Origin: Chiayiivirga flava | Lineage (GTDB): Bacteria > Pseudomonadota > Gammaproteobacteria > Xanthomonadales > Xanthomonadaceae | NCBI RefSeq assembly: GCF_014202825.1 | Contig: NZ_JACHHP010000006.1 | Span: 124,001-188,000, forward strand | Reading direction: 5' to 3' | Length of the DNA stretch: 64,000 nt | Part shown: one piece after another, positions 1-10,000 of the stretch | Numbering within the stretch: position 1 is the stretch's first letter | Layout: each line of letters begins with the position of its first letter | Notes under the pieces: generated by a model | The model's database searches: none | What the model was told of the DNA's origin: nothing | Seen by the model: the letters and a program-made list of their open reading frames with translations, nothing else | Position numbers and translations under genes: made by a program

Positions 1-1
1 T

Positions 2-358
2 GCGATTGCGCTCGGCGACGGCCTGCGCGCCGGCGAAACGGCGTCGATTCCGCTCACCCAGATGGAGATGCCGGATCTGCGCGACGGCACGCGCACGTGG
101 ATGCGGACGAATTTCGAGACGCTGTTCGCGAAGATGCCGGCGGTGTGGGCGCCGCATCTGCCCGGCTTCGAGGCCAGTGGCCTGTGCAGCGCCGGCGACG
201 CGGACGCATTGCACGCGCAGTACGCGACGCGCATGAAGGACGTCGAAGGCGGAGCCTTGGCGTTGGCGCAGGCAGTCGAGGGCATCCGCCTGTGCGCGGC
301 GCGGCTGGCGCACCACCGCGCGGCCGGATTCGGCGCGGCCCTCAACGCCGATTCCTGA
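2..358 (+). CDS. M1 family aminopeptidase, C-terminal fragment
   Basis: This is the last 118 codons of a gene that begins before the window; the reading frame is open from base 2 to the TGA at 356-358. The helical, Arg/Ala-rich tail (for example LFAKMPAVWAPHLPG and ALAQAVEGIRLCAARLAHHR) resembles the ERAP1_C-like helical C-terminal domain of M1 zinc aminopeptidases, which caps the active-site cavity and controls peptide access. The catalytic HExxH motif would lie upstream and cannot be seen, so activity cannot be judged. The family call rests only on the look of the tail. It converges on the minus-strand DUF3108 gene with 39 nt between them. Confidence 0.6.
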   Translation, partial: AIALGDGLRAGETASIPLTQMEMPDLRDGTRTWMRTNFETLFAKMPAVWAPHLPGFEASGLCSAGDADALHAQYATRMKDVEGGALALAQAVEGIRLCAARLAHHRAAGFGAALNADS

Positions 359-397
359 GTCCTGGCAGCGCGCGCCGGTGCAGCGGCGCGCTGCGTA

Positions 398-1108
398 TCA
401 GCGCTCGATCGACACCAGGCGCATGTCGAAACTGTCGCCGTCGGCTTCGGTCTGCAGCACGCGCACCGGCACGAAGCCCTGCTCGATCCCGAGCCAGCTC
501 GTCGTCGTGCGGCCACGGCCGTCCTTGCGTTCGCGGTCGACGCGCACCGCGGCCAGGTTGCCACCCGGCGTCGGGACGGATTCGCGCGGGCCGACGACGA
601 AGTCCTGCGGACCCAGTTCGTCGCGATCGACCACGGTGTACGAAAGCCTGCCGGTTTTGCCGCGCGCCACGTCGCGGCTCAATGCCAGGCTCACCGCCTG
701 GCGGTCGAGCACGCCGGCCTGCAGGTCGAAGCCGAATTCGCGATCGCGGTCGCGGCTGACGATGCGTTTGTTCGCGTGGTCGAAACGCACGCTGCGCTTG
801 CGCGTTTTCCACCCCGCGGACTGGGTGTAGGTGTAGTCGAGCGTTTCGATGGCATCGTCGCGCACGTCGACAACCGACCGCTCGCGGATTTCGACGCCGG
901 CAAGGCTTGCGAGGCCGCGCGTGCCTTCGGTGACGCTGGTCAGCTGCCAGTGGCCGCGGCCGTCGGGTTCGAGCGTGACGGTGCCGGTGCCGAGCGGTTT
1001 TCCGTTGCGCATCACTTCGTAGTGCGCGACGTAGGGCGTGAGCGTCGCGGCGTGCGCGGCCGCACCCGCCGTCGCCGCCGCGAGGGCCAGCAGGCAGCGC
1101 GCGATCAT
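398..1108 (-). CDS. DUF3108 domain secreted protein
   Basis: Predicted 236-aa protein with an N-terminal signal peptide (residues 1 to about 20, MIARCLLALAAATAGAAAHA) followed by a single DUF3108-type beta-rich domain. Family features visible are YVAHYEVMRNGKPLGTGTVTL near the start, the SAGWKTRKRSV segment, and a C-terminal stretch with TTTSWLGIEQGFVPVRVLQ. DUF3108 proteins are periplasmic or outer-membrane-associated and of unknown function. The ATG overlaps the purN stop as ATGA, so translation is probably coupled to purN, and purM-purN-DUF3108 look like one operon. Conservation of this neighbour in related bacteria is family knowledge; a role in purine synthesis is not implied. Confidence 0.85.
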   Translation of the reverse strand: MIARCLLALAAATAGAAAHAATLTPYVAHYEVMRNGKPLGTGTVTLEPDGRGHWQLTSVTEGTRGLASLAGVEIRERSVVDVRDDAIETLDYTYTQSAGWKTRKRSVRFDHANKRIVSRDRDREFGFDLQAGVLDRQAVSLALSRDVARGKTGRLSYTVVDRDELGPQDFVVGPRESVPTPGGNLAAVRVDRERKDGRGRTTTSWLGIEQGFVPVRVLQTEADGDSFDMRLVSIER

Positions 1109-1809
1109 GCCGCCGGCGCCGCGTGCAGGCGATCGTCCGCGCCCAGTTGCAGCGGGGCGGACAGCGGCGAGCGATCCAGGCGCACGTGCCCGCCGTCGCA
1201 GTCGATGCGTCCGTCGGCGATCAGCGCCACGCTGCGCACCAGCAGCGCGTGCTCGCGCGCCAGCACGCGCTGCGAGAGCGCCGCGGCGTCGTCGTCCGGC
1301 AGCACCGGCACGCGCGCCTGCGCGATGACTGGGCCGGCGTCGAGCGCGGGAATGACGAAATGCACGCTCGCACCGTGTTCGGTGGCGCCGTCGGCGAGCG
1401 CGCGGGCGTGGGTGTCGAGGCCGGGATACTGCGGCAGCAGCGAAGGATGGATGTTGATCATGCGTCCGAGATGGCGGCGCACGGCCGCGGAGGAAATCAG
1501 ACGCATGTATCCCGCACAGACGATGAGATGCGGCTGAACGTGGTCGACGGCGGCGAACAGTGCGGCGTCGAAGGCGGCGCGCCGGGCGAAGCCGGCCGGC
1601 GCGAGCGACGTTGCGCGAATGCCCGCGCGGCGCGCACGTTCGAGCACGGGTGCCTCGGCCCGGTCGGAGAACACGCCGACGATGTCGATCGCCAGATCGC
1701 CGGCGTCGCGCGCATCGACGAGCGCCTGCAGGTTGCTGCCGCGGCCGGACGCGAGCACCGCCACGCGCAGCGCGGACGCCGCACGCGGATGCGGACCGCG
1801 CGCGTGCAT
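1105..1809 (-). CDS. purN: Phosphoribosylglycinamide formyltransferase (GART)
   Basis: PurN transfers the formyl group of 10-formyltetrahydrofolate to glycinamide ribonucleotide, the third step of de novo purine synthesis, in the cytoplasm. The 234-aa product has the N-terminal phosphate-binding segment VAVLASGRGSNLQAL, the folate-site motif INIHPSLLPQYPG carrying the catalytic Asn and His, and the catalytic Asp in ALDAGPVI. A short N-terminal extension (about 15 residues) and an Ala-rich tail make it slightly longer than the usual 190-215 aa. The ATG overlaps the purM stop by one base (TGATG), so it sits directly downstream of purM in the same transcript. Confidence 0.96.
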   Translation of the reverse strand: MHARGPHPRAASALRVAVLASGRGSNLQALVDARDAGDLAIDIVGVFSDRAEAPVLERARRAGIRATSLAPAGFARRAAFDAALFAAVDHVQPHLIVCAGYMRLISSAAVRRHLGRMINIHPSLLPQYPGLDTHARALADGATEHGASVHFVIPALDAGPVIAQARVPVLPDDDAAALSQRVLAREHALLVRSVALIADGRIDCDGGHVRLDRSPLSAPLQLGADDRLHAAPAA

Positions 1810-2846
1810 CAACCGATGCGCACGCGCTCGCCGCCGGCGTGCGCGACCACCCGGCCGATGCTCCAGTGCGGCAGGCCGTGCGCGAGCAACGCCGCGCCGA
1901 CGGTCGGCGCATCCTCCGGCGACACCACCAGCACGAAGCCGATGCCGCAGTTGAAGGTGCGCCACATCTCGTGCGGCGCCACCGCGCCTTCGCGCTGCAG
2001 CCAGTCGAACACCGGCGGCAGCGTCCATGCCGAGGTGTCGATGTCCAGCCCCAGGCCTGCGGGCACGACGCGGATGATGTTTTCGGTGAGACCGCCGCCG
2101 GTGATGTGCGCCATCGCGTGGATGTCGTGCGCGGCCAGCAGCGCCAGGATCGGCTTCACGTACAGGCGCGTCGGCTCCATCAGCGCGTCGATCAGCGTGG
2201 TGTCGCCGAGATCGACATCGCCCGGGCGTCCGGCGCGGTCGAAGATGCGGCGGATCAGCGAATAGCCGTTCGAATGCGGACCGCTGGACGCGATGCCGAG
2301 CAGCACGTCGCCGGCACGCACGCGGCTGCCGTCGATGATCTTCGATTTTTCCACCGCACCGACGGTGAAGCCGGCGAGGTCGTATTCGCCGGGCGGGTAC
2401 ATGTCCGGCATCTCGGCCGTTTCGCCGCCGATGAGTGCGCAGCCTGCCAGTTCGCAGCCGCGCGCGATGCCACCCACCACCGCCACGGTCGTTTCCACAT
2501 CGAGCTTGCCGGTGGCGAAGTAGTCGAGGAAAAACAGCGGTTCGGCGCCCTGCACGAGCACGTCGTTGACGCACATGCCGACGAGGTCGATGCCGATGGT
2601 GTCGTGGCGATTGAGCTGCTGCGCGAGCTTGAGCTTGGTGCCGACGCCGTCGGTGCCGGACACCAGAACCGGCTCGCGGTATTTGTTCGACAGGTCGAAC
2701 AGCGCGCCGAAGCCGCCGAGGCCACCCATCACCTCGGGGCGGAAACTGCGCTGCACCAGCGGCTTGATGCGCTCGACCACGGCGTTGCCCGCGTCGATGT
2801 CGACCCCGGCATCGCGGTAGGTCAGGGGAGGGGTGGAGGCGGTCAC
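1809..2846 (-). CDS. purM: Phosphoribosylformylglycinamidine cyclo-ligase (AIR synthase)
   Basis: PurM closes the imidazole ring using ATP to make aminoimidazole ribonucleotide, step five of purine synthesis. The 345-aa length is typical. Diagnostic motifs are [14 protein letters not shown] at the N-terminus, the Gly-rich [12 protein letters not shown] segment, the [12 protein letters not shown] loop, the metal/ATP loop [21 protein letters not shown], and [11 protein letters not shown]. The GTG at 2846 is chosen because it begins just before the conserved [10 protein letters not shown] block and fits the family length; no ATG lies near. It is the first gene of the purM-purN-DUF3108 run and is divergent from the DUF2066 gene across 129 nt. 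Confidence 0.97.
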   Translation of the reverse strand: MTASTPPLTYRDAGVDIDAGNAVVERIKPLVQRSFRPEVMGGLGGFGALFDLSNKYREPVLVSGTDGVGTKLKLAQQLNRHDTIGIDLVGMCVNDVLVQGAEPLFFLDYFATGKLDVETTVAVVGGIARGCELAGCALIGGETAEMPDMYPPGEYDLAGFTVGAVEKSKIIDGSRVRAGDVLLGIASSGPHSNGYSLIRRIFDRAGRPGDVDLGDTTLIDALMEPTRLYVKPILALLAAHDIHAMAHITGGGLTENIIRVVPAGLGLDIDTSAWTLPPVFDWLQREGAVAPHEMWRTFNCGIGFVLVVSPEDAPTVGAALLAHGLPHWSIGRVVAHAGGERVRIG

Positions 2847-2975
2847 GAAGCTGCCCGGTTCGGCTGCGGGGGGCGAATTGTAGCGTGCAGGCGCGGCCCG
2901 GGGGTCCGCCGCATGGACGCGTCGGCGACGCATGCGGCACCATGGGCGCCGATTGCCGCCCCGGATTGGCCGCCC

Positions 2976-4025
2976 ATGCCGCGTTTTCGCCTGCCGTTGT
3001 TCGTTTGCTGGATCGTGCTCGCCTGCCTCGTTGCCGCGCCTGCCGTGGCGCAGGAGGTCAATCTGTACGAGGGCGAGGTGCCGGTCGACAGCCAGAGTGC
3101 CGAGCAGCGCAACGCGGCGTTGCCGGCGGCGCTCGCGCAGGTGCTGGTGAAGGTCAGCGGCGACCGCGGTGCGGCCGGCATCGCGGGCGGGCAGGGCACC
3201 GCGCTGATGCAGCGCTACCGCTACCGGCAGGACGTGGTGAACGTTGCCGGCGTGCCGCAGATCAAGCTGTTCCTGATCGCGAGTTTCGACCCGGCCGCGG
3301 TCGAGCGTCTGCTGGCACAGGCCGGCAGGACGGTGTGGCCGCAGCCGCGGCAAAAGCCGCTGCTGTGGCTTGCGATCGACGACGGCAGCGGCGCCCGCAT
3401 CGTGGGCGAGGCCCAGGCCAGCGCGGTGGCGGCGCTGCGCGCCCGTGCCGGCCAGCGCGGCCTGGCGCTGCGCCTGCCGAAGAACGACGAGCAGGACCAG
3501 CTGGCGGCCACGCCCGAGGCGGTGCAACGCGGCGACGCCGAAACGCTGCTCGCGGCCTCCGCGCGCTACGGCGGCGCGCCGTTGCTGATCGGCCGGCTGC
3601 AGCGCAGCGGTGCCGGCTGGAGCGCGAGCTGGCTGCTGCACGACGGCAGCCGCGAGCTGGCGCGCTGGAGCAGCGACGACGCCAATGCGATGACCGCGCT
3701 CGCCGGGGGCGGCGACGGTGCGGCGGACGCGCTCGCGCGCACCTACTCCACCGACATCCTCGGCGGCGATGCCGGGCGCTACGCCATTGCCGTGCAGGGG
3801 CTGCAGCGCGCCGAGGACTACGGCCGCGTGCTGCAGACGCTGCGCGCGCTGCCGGTGGTGCGCGCGGTGGTGCCGGGGGCGGTGTCGGGCGACCGGCTGG
3901 AGCTGGAGGTGGATCTGGGCACCGATGTCGATGGCCTGGCCCGGCTGCTCGAACGCGGCCGCGTGCTGCGTGCGTTGTCGCCCGGCGACGCCGGTACGCC
4001 TGCGGTGTTCCAGCTGGAGCCATGA
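2976..4025 (+). CDS. DUF2066 domain-containing exported protein
   Basis: Predicted 349-aa protein with a clear signal peptide ([26 protein letters not shown]) and then the DUF2066 region starting [26 protein letters not shown]2066 proteins lie next to purM in many gammaproteobacteria and have no established function; the domain has an alternating helix/strand pattern suggestive of an envelope protein. The ATG at 2976 is preferred to an in-frame ATG at 2913 because the signal peptide follows it directly. The stop overlaps the next gene by 4 nt (ATGA), so the two are probably translated together. Confidence 0.85.
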   Translation: MPRFRLPLFVCWIVLACLVAAPAVAQEVNLYEGEVPVDSQSAEQRNAALPAALAQVLVKVSGDRGAAGIAGGQGTALMQRYRYRQDVVNVAGVPQIKLFLIASFDPAAVERLLAQAGRTVWPQPRQKPLLWLAIDDGSGARIVGEAQASAVAALRARAGQRGLALRLPKNDEQDQLAATPEAVQRGDAETLLAASARYGGAPLLIGRLQRSGAGWSASWLLHDGSRELARWSSDDANAMTALAGGGDGAADALARTYSTDILGGDAGRYAIAVQGLQRAEDYGRVLQTLRALPVVRAVVPGAVSGDRLELEVDLGTDVDGLARLLERGRVLRALSPGDAGTPAVFQLEP

Positions 4026-4579
4026 ACCTGCGGCAACTGCCGAATGCGATCACCTTGCTGCGGGTGGCGTCGGTGTTGCCGCTGACTTTCGCGATCGATC
4101 GCGGCGCGCACGTGCTGGCGCTGGCCGTGGCTTCGGCCGCTGCGCTCTCCGATGCGCTCGACGGATTCCTCGCGCGGCGCTTCGGCTGGCAGACCGCGCT
4201 CGGCAGCCTGCTCGATCCGATCGCCGACAAGGTGCTGCTGACCGGCTGCTTCGTCGCGTTGTGGTCCGCGGGCGCGGTGCCGGGCTGGCTGCTGGCGCTG
4301 GTGCTGGGCCGCGACGCCGTGATCGTGGCGGGCGCGCTGGCGTATCACCGCTTCGTTGCGCCGGTGAGCGGCGATCCGACCTGGCTCGGCAAGGTCACCA
4401 CGGCGCTGCAGCTCGGGTTCGTGCTGCTGCAGTTGCTCGATCGCGCGGGCCTGGGCGTGCCGGTCGCGGTGCTCGACGCGGGCTTGGTGATGGTGGCGCT
4501 GGCGACGCTTGCGAGCGGGATCGACTACGTCGTGCGCTGGGGGATGCGTGCGCTGCGTGACGGGCGGTCGGCGGGGTAG
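4022..4579 (+). CDS. CDP-alcohol phosphatidyltransferase family protein
   Basis: Integral membrane enzyme of 185 aa. It carries the CDP-alcohol phosphatidyltransferase signature D-G-x2-A-R-x8-G-x3-D-x3-D as [14 protein letters not shown] followed by [10 protein letters not shown], whose aspartates bind Mg and CDP-diacylglycerol. Several hydrophobic helices follow, which fits the family. Such enzymes swap CMP for an alcohol to make phosphatidylglycerophosphate, cardiolipin or related lipids. The acceptor cannot be told from sequence; PgsA-like or cardiolipin-synthase-like are both possible. It is coupled by a 4-nt overlap to the DUF2066 gene. Confidence 0.88.
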   Translation: MNLRQLPNAITLLRVASVLPLTFAIDRGAHVLALAVASAAALSDALDGFLARRFGWQTALGSLLDPIADKVLLTGCFVALWSAGAVPGWLLALVLGRDAVIVAGALAYHRFVAPVSGDPTWLGKVTTALQLGFVLLQLLDRAGLGVPVAVLDAGLVMVALATLASGIDYVVRWGMRALRDGRSAG

Positions 4580-4680
4580 CTGCGCGGCGCAGGTGCCGGG
4601 CCGGGTGTCTGCCGGAGCGGCGGGTGAATCTTGGGCCGGCGATGGTGCGGTCGGCCGACAGCGGCGGGCTCCGTTTTCCC

Positions 4681-4730
4681 CCTTCCGCCCTTCGGGCACC
4701 TTCCCCCGCTGCGCGGGAGAAGGAAAGAGC
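4681..4730. repeat. REP-like double hairpin
   Basis: Within the 501-nt gap between the phosphatidyltransferase and permease genes lie two small stem-loops: GCCC-TTC-GGGC at 4687-4697 and an imperfect stem CCTTCCCCC/GGGAGAAGG at 4699-4723. The wording (cttcgggcaccttcccc then gggagaagg) resembles the outer arms of the element at 35930-36206, so I read it as one arm of the same REP-like family. No open frame here looks coding. Confidence 0.6.
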
Positions 4731-4759
4731 GGGCGCTCGGTAATCCATCTGCACCTCGG

Positions 4760-4975
4760 CGCCATCGCTCCCTCCTCGCACTGCGGTCTTCGCACTGCAG
4801 TCTTGCGGTGCCATCGCTCCCTCTCCGCCACTCCAGTCTTTCCGCCACTGCAATCTTGTGGTGTCACCGCTGCCTCTCCGCACTCCAGTCTTACGGTGCC
4901 ACTGCTCTCTCCGCACTCCAGTCTTGCGACACCATCGCTCCCTCTCCCGCGCAGCGGGGGAGGGTGTGGGAGGGG
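4760..4975. repeat. Degenerate tandem array of about 35-bp units closed by a REP-like hairpin
   Basis: About five imperfect copies of a unit like GCCATCGCTCCCTCTCCGCA followed by CTCCAGTCTTGCGGT start near 4760, 4809, 4861, 4897 and 4930. The first two copies contain an internal partial duplication of the CACTCCAGTCTT part, which lengthens them to about 50 bp. The array ends in a hairpin-forming segment (CCCTCTCCCGC and GCGGGGGAGGG, 4939-4965). There are no unique spacers between copies, so it is not a CRISPR. It lies 106 nt before the permease start and could affect its mRNA leader. Confidence 0.7.
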
Positions 4976-5080
4976 GTGCGGTCGCGGCCGGCATCGGCCT
5001 GTCCATGCGTCCACCACACCGAATCCGCGACGCCCGCACTACACTGGCGCCACCCGATTCGCGTTCCGCCGGAGTGCCCG

Positions 5081-6310
5081 ATGAGCGACACCCAAAAATG
5101 GCAGCTGCTCGCGCTGACCGTGGTGCTGGGTTTCCTGCTGTGGCTGCTGGCGCCGGTGCTCACGCCGTTCGCGATTTCCGCGCTGCTGGCCTACCTCGGT
5201 GATCCGATGGTGGACCGGCTGGAGAACTGGAAGCTGTCGCGCAGCCTCGCGGTGGCCGTGGTCTTCGTGCTGATGTCGCTGGCGCTGGTGGGGGTTGCGC
5301 TGCTGCTGGTGCCGATGCTGGAGCGGCAGATCAGCTACCTCGTCGAGCAGTTTCCGCGCTATCGCGACTGGTTCCAGAACACCGCGTTGCCGTGGATCGA
5401 GTCGCGCACCGGCATCGACATCGTCGACCTGGACCCGGCTTCGCTGTTCGACATGCTGAAGGACTCATGGACGCAGGCCGGCGGTGTCGCCGCGACCGTG
5501 CTCGGCGGCCTGTCGAAGTCCGGTCTCGCGGTGCTGGGCTGGGTGGCGAACGTGGCGCTGATCCCGGTGGTGACGTTCTACCTGCTGCGCGACTGGGACG
5601 TGCTGGTCGAACGCGTGCGCATGCTGTTGCCGCGGCCGATCGAGCCGACCGTGTCGCGTCTTGCGCGCGAATCGGACCATGTGCTGGGCGGCTTCCTGCG
5701 CGGCCAGCTCAGCGTGATGCTGGCGCTGGGCACGATCTACGCGCTGGGCCTGTGGATGGTGGGCATCGATCTTGCGCTGCTGATCGGCCTCATCGCGGGC
5801 CTGGTGAGCTTCATTCCGTACCTTGGCGCCATCGTCGGCGTCGGCGCGGCGCTGATCGCGGCGCTGGTGCAGCACGGCGACTGGCTGCACGTGGTGCTGG
5901 TGCTGGCGGTGTTCGGTGTCGGTCAGACCATCGAGAGCTTCCTGCTGACGCCGTTGCTGGTCGGCGACCGGATCGGCATGCATCCGGTGGCGGTGATCTT
6001 CGCGATCATGGCCGGTGGTCAGCTGTTCGGCTTCTTCGGCGTGCTGCTGGCGCTGCCGGTGGCGGCGGTGACGATGGTGGTGTTGCGCTACGCCTACGAA
6101 CGCTACACCACGAGCCGGCTGTACGGCGCCGCGGTCGGCGCGGTGGCCGCGGTGCCGGACGATGCGTCCGACGCCGCGCTGTCCACCGCGGCGGCCACGG
6201 GCGAGGCGCCGCCGGTCGCGCCCGCGCCGGCACACGGCGCGTCCGACGAGCGTCCGCACGCGCCGATTTCGCCGTTGCCCGATCCGCACGGACGCACCGC
6301 CGGCAAGTGA
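5081..6310 (+). CDS. AI-2E family transporter (PerM-type permease)
   Basis: Polytopic inner-membrane protein of 409 aa in the AI-2E/PerM family. It has an N-terminal helix pair (LLALTVVLGFLLWLLAPVLT), a central amphipathic region, and the conserved C-terminal helices with SFIPYLGAIVGVG, GQTIESFLLTPLLVGDRIGMHPV and GVLLALPVAAV. Family members are proposed solute/proton antiporters; the substrate here is unknown and autoinducer-2 export should not be assumed. An acidic, Ala/Pro-rich cytoplasmic tail of about 60 residues follows. The start at 5081 is chosen because MSDTQKWQLL leads directly into the first helix. It overlaps hda by 4 nt (GTGA). Confidence 0.9.
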   Translation: MSDTQKWQLLALTVVLGFLLWLLAPVLTPFAISALLAYLGDPMVDRLENWKLSRSLAVAVVFVLMSLALVGVALLLVPMLERQISYLVEQFPRYRDWFQNTALPWIESRTGIDIVDLDPASLFDMLKDSWTQAGGVAATVLGGLSKSGLAVLGWVANVALIPVVTFYLLRDWDVLVERVRMLLPRPIEPTVSRLARESDHVLGGFLRGQLSVMLALGTIYALGLWMVGIDLALLIGLIAGLVSFIPYLGAIVGVGAALIAALVQHGDWLHVVLVLAVFGVGQTIESFLLTPLLVGDRIGMHPVAVIFAIMAGGQLFGFFGVLLALPVAAVTMVVLRYAYERYTTSRLYGAAVGAVAAVPDDASDAALSTAAATGEAPPVAPAPAHGASDERPHAPISPLPDPHGRTAGK

Positions 6311-6996
6311 GCACGCCGCAACTGCCGCTGGCGCTGCGGGCGCCGGCCGACCGCATTTTCGACACCTTCGTCGGCCACCCGGTGCCCGTAGGCCTGCTGC
6401 GTGCGCTGGCGCGCGGCACATCGCACGACGGCGCCTTCGTGTGCGGCCCGCAGGCGAGCGGCAAGTCGCATCTGCTGCTGGCCTGCGTCGACGACGCCGC
6501 GCGCGCGGGACGGCGCGCCGCGTACGTGGCCCTCGCGGCTGCGCGCGGCAGGCTGCGCGACCTGCTGGCGGCGCAGGAAGGCGGCGATCTGGTCGCGCTC
6601 GACGGCGTCGATGCGGTGGCGGGCGAGCGCGACGACGAGGTCGCGCTGTTCGATTTCCACAATCGCGCCCGTGCGTCCGGTTGCGCCCTGGTCTACGCCG
6701 CGCGCGCCGCACCCGCGCAGCTGGCGCTGGTGCTGCCGGACCTGCGGTCGCGGCTGGCGCAGTGCACGCAACTACCGCTCGAGGTGCCGGACGACGCACT
6801 GCGCCGCGACGTGCTGCGTGCACGCGCGGCATGGCGCGGCCTTGCGTTCGACGACGCCGCGTTCGATTTCCTGCTGCGCCGCGTCGACCGCGACCTCGTT
6901 TCGCTGATCGACATGCTGGAGCGCCTGGACCGCGCCAGCCTCGCCGCGCAGCGGCGCATCACGGTGCCGTTCCTGCGCGAGGTGCTGGCGCTCTGA
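6307..6996 (+). CDS. hda: DnaA regulatory inactivator Hda
   Basis: Small AAA+ protein (229 aa) homologous to DnaA domain III. With the DNA-loaded beta clamp, Hda stimulates ATP hydrolysis by DnaA and so limits re-initiation of replication. Visible features are the N-terminal clamp-binding-type peptide QLPLAL, a Walker A loop CGPQASGKSHLL, a Walker B-like stretch DLVALDGVDAV, and the DLRSRLAQC segment matching the family's sensor/Arg-finger region. The GTG start overlaps the permease stop as GTGA and gives the clamp-binding peptide at residues 5-10. It follows the permease gene, an arrangement also known in other gammaproteobacteria. Confidence 0.93.
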   Translation: MSTPQLPLALRAPADRIFDTFVGHPVPVGLLRALARGTSHDGAFVCGPQASGKSHLLLACVDDAARAGRRAAYVALAAARGRLRDLLAAQEGGDLVALDGVDAVAGERDDEVALFDFHNRARASGCALVYAARAAPAQLALVLPDLRSRLAQCTQLPLEVPDDALRRDVLRARAAWRGLAFDDAAFDFLLRRVDRDLVSLIDMLERLDRASLAAQRRITVPFLREVLAL

Positions 6997-7044
6997 GACC
7001 CGCCGCAGTCGGACTGCAGGCTGCCAAGCGCGCCCCGGCGCGAC

Positions 7045-10000
7045 TCAGCGGCCCGCGGGCGTGCCGTCCGGTGCGGTCGGGCTGTCCGTGGCGCGGACCA
7101 TCGGCAGCGCGTCGGCATGCCAGTCCAGTGTGTCGTGCAACAGCGCCAGGTCGATCGTCGCCTCGCCCGTGCCGTCGACGTCGAACGCCAGCGCGCCCAG
7201 CGTGATCGGCGCGGGAAGGCTTGGTGGCGGCGGTACGTCCACCACATCGCAGCCGGGGCACGGCCCGCTCGGAAGCGTCATCGAGAACTGCAGTGGATCG
7301 GCATCGCCCGCGCCGCCGCCGATGGCCCAGGTGGGCACGCCGTCGAGGTCGTAGACGAATGCGACGGCGTAAGCGATCTCGCCCTGGCGCGCGACCGTCA
7401 GGCCCCAGCCGGACTGGCCCGGCGCGAACCACGCAGCCGTCGGGAACTGCGTTTCGCTGCTGGTCCCTGCGGCCACTGGCTGCATCGGTTCGCTGCCGCT
7501 GACCGCGCCGACGGTGTAGTCGAACGTCGCACGGTTCTCCGCGGCAAAGACCAGGCGTGCACGGCCGACCGGTGTCGCCGTTGCCGCGGTGCCGTCCCAA
7601 GCGGTCTGCAGCAGCGGCGCATCGAACACGCCGTTGCGCAACGGGCCCACGGCGAGATACCAGATCGGCGTGCCGTTTGTCGTGTACGTGTACCAGGTCA
7701 TCGCCAGATCGCTGCCGATGGTCTGAAGGTCGATGCCGTGGCCGGCGCGCTCGACGTTGCTCCAGCCGCCCGCAATCGGGCGGTAGCGCCGCGTCGCATC
7801 GAGCGGAAAACGGTCCAGCACCTTCGGCGCAAACGCGATGGCCTGCGGTGCCGGCATCGCGCCGGGCGGCGTGCGGCTGAAGACATCGATGAAGGCGCCG
7901 GTGACACCGTCGTAGCGCAGGATCGCGTCGCTGCCGGTGCTCGACACGTACAGGTGGCCGTCCGGACCGAACGCGAGGCCCGCCGGGCCGTGGAGTCCGC
8001 CGCTGCCCGCGGCGACGAACACGCTCGCAACCGCGAGCTGCCCCGGCACGTAGCGCACGATGCGATCGCGCGCCTGTTCGGCGATGAGCAGCGCGCCGTC
8101 CGGCGCCACCACCATCGCCGACGGATTCGTGATGAGTCCGCCCGCCTGGCGTGGCTGCACCGTGGCGAGCAGCGCGCCGGTGGCGGCATCGATCTCGCGC
8201 AGGCGTCCGTCGCGCGACAGCGCCCACAGGTGTCCATCGGGCGCGACGGCGAGCGCGCGCGGCACGTCGTCGAACAGCGGCGTGTCGCCGAACACGCCGC
8301 CGGGACGTTCGACGCCGGTCACCGCATCGAAGCGGTGCAGGGTCAGGATCGACGAATCGCCGACATAGACCATGCCGTCGTCGCCGACCGCGAAGCCCGA
8401 GGCAAGACCCGACGGCAGACCGGGCAGCGGACCGCCACGGTACGACTCCACCAGGATCGCTTCGCGCGTGCGGCCTGCGCGCTCGTAGCGTCGCACGTCG
8501 CCCGCGACGAGCGCATCGATGCGCTTGCGCGAGGCGTCCCAGGCAAGTCCGGCGCGTGGCCCCAACGCCTGCGGCACGTGTGTCTCGACGATCTCGACGC
8601 CGCCGTACAGCCCGCTGCCGCCGTCCAGGCGCAGGACGCGGTCGCCGCTCGCGACGAGCAGGTCGACGTCGGCCAGGGACTGCGCGTCCGCGACATCGGC
8701 GATGCCGTCGCCGTCGCTGTCCGGATCGGCATTGTCGCCCACGCCATCGGCGTCCGTGTCGCGCGCTTCGCCGCGGTTTGCCGGGAACGCATCGACCGCG
8801 TCGGCAACGCGGTCGCCGTCGGCATCGGTGCTGCCGGTGGCGTCGTCGGGCAGTGCGTCCTGGGCATTGGCCACGCCATCGCCGTCGCGGTCCGGATCGG
8901 CGTTGTCGCCGATGCCGTCGCCGTCGAGGTCGGACGATTCGGCGGCGTTGGTGGGGAAGGCATCGCGGTTGTCGGCCACACCGTCGCCGTCGCCGTCGCG
9001 CTGCGCGCCGGCATCGAACGGAAACGCGTCCTCGCTGTCGCGCGCGCCGTCGCCGTCGCTGTCCGGATCCAGCGGCGCGGGGGCGATCGCCTCGCCCGCC
9101 ACCGTTGCGGCGCCGAATGCGGCGGCGGCCGCCTTGGTGTCGCGCAGTCGGCGTGCGTTGTCCGACACGTTCGGCACGCCGCAGGCGAGACCGCCGCACC
9201 GCAGATCCGGATTGGAAAACTGCAGCAGCCCCAGGCGCCGGTCCGGCGTGCCGGAGCCGAACGAACTCATCACCGTATTGAACCGCCCGGGCACGATGAA
9301 GGCGGTGCCGAATCCGGCGTTGGGCGAATTGGCGCCGTTCTGGTGTTCGGCGCCGAGGTTGTGCCCGACCTCGTGCGCGAACACCTGGTCGTCGCACAGC
9401 GACCACGAATCGAATCCGTCGCTGAGCACGTTGAAGCCTTCGCTGGCTTGGCCGGTGAACAGGAACGCGATGCCGCAGCTGCCGCGGATTTCGACATCGT
9501 GCGGACGGATCAGGGTGACCAGGTCCGCGCCGGTGGCCGCGCGCCGCGCCGCGACCGTTTCCATGCCGACCACGCCGAGGCCTGCACCGGCATCGCGCAG
9601 GTGTTCGAGCGCAAGACCGTTGTCGTTGCGATCGGTGTACCCGATCCGGTCCATGCCCACCGCGCGCAGCGCGAGATCGGCGTGGCTGTTGGCGAAGACC
9701 TGGTTGGCGATCGCCACCAGATGGTTGAGGCGCGTCGCGGCCGCGCTGCCGGGATAGCGTGCGGCAAAGCCTTCGGTGTAGACGAACAGCACGTCGAGCG
9801 AGGTCGCGGCGGCCTTGGCCGCGTCGGCGGTTGCGACGCGCGCGCGCGATGCGGCCTGCGACAACGCGACCGCGTCGTCGTCGTTGTCGGCATGTTCGAG
9901 TCCGGCGGCGTCGGTATCGATCAGCCAGGCACGATCGCCCCAGCGCTCGAAGCGGAATTCGCCCTGCGGTGCCCGCACGAGGCCGAAGCCCGCCTGCGCT

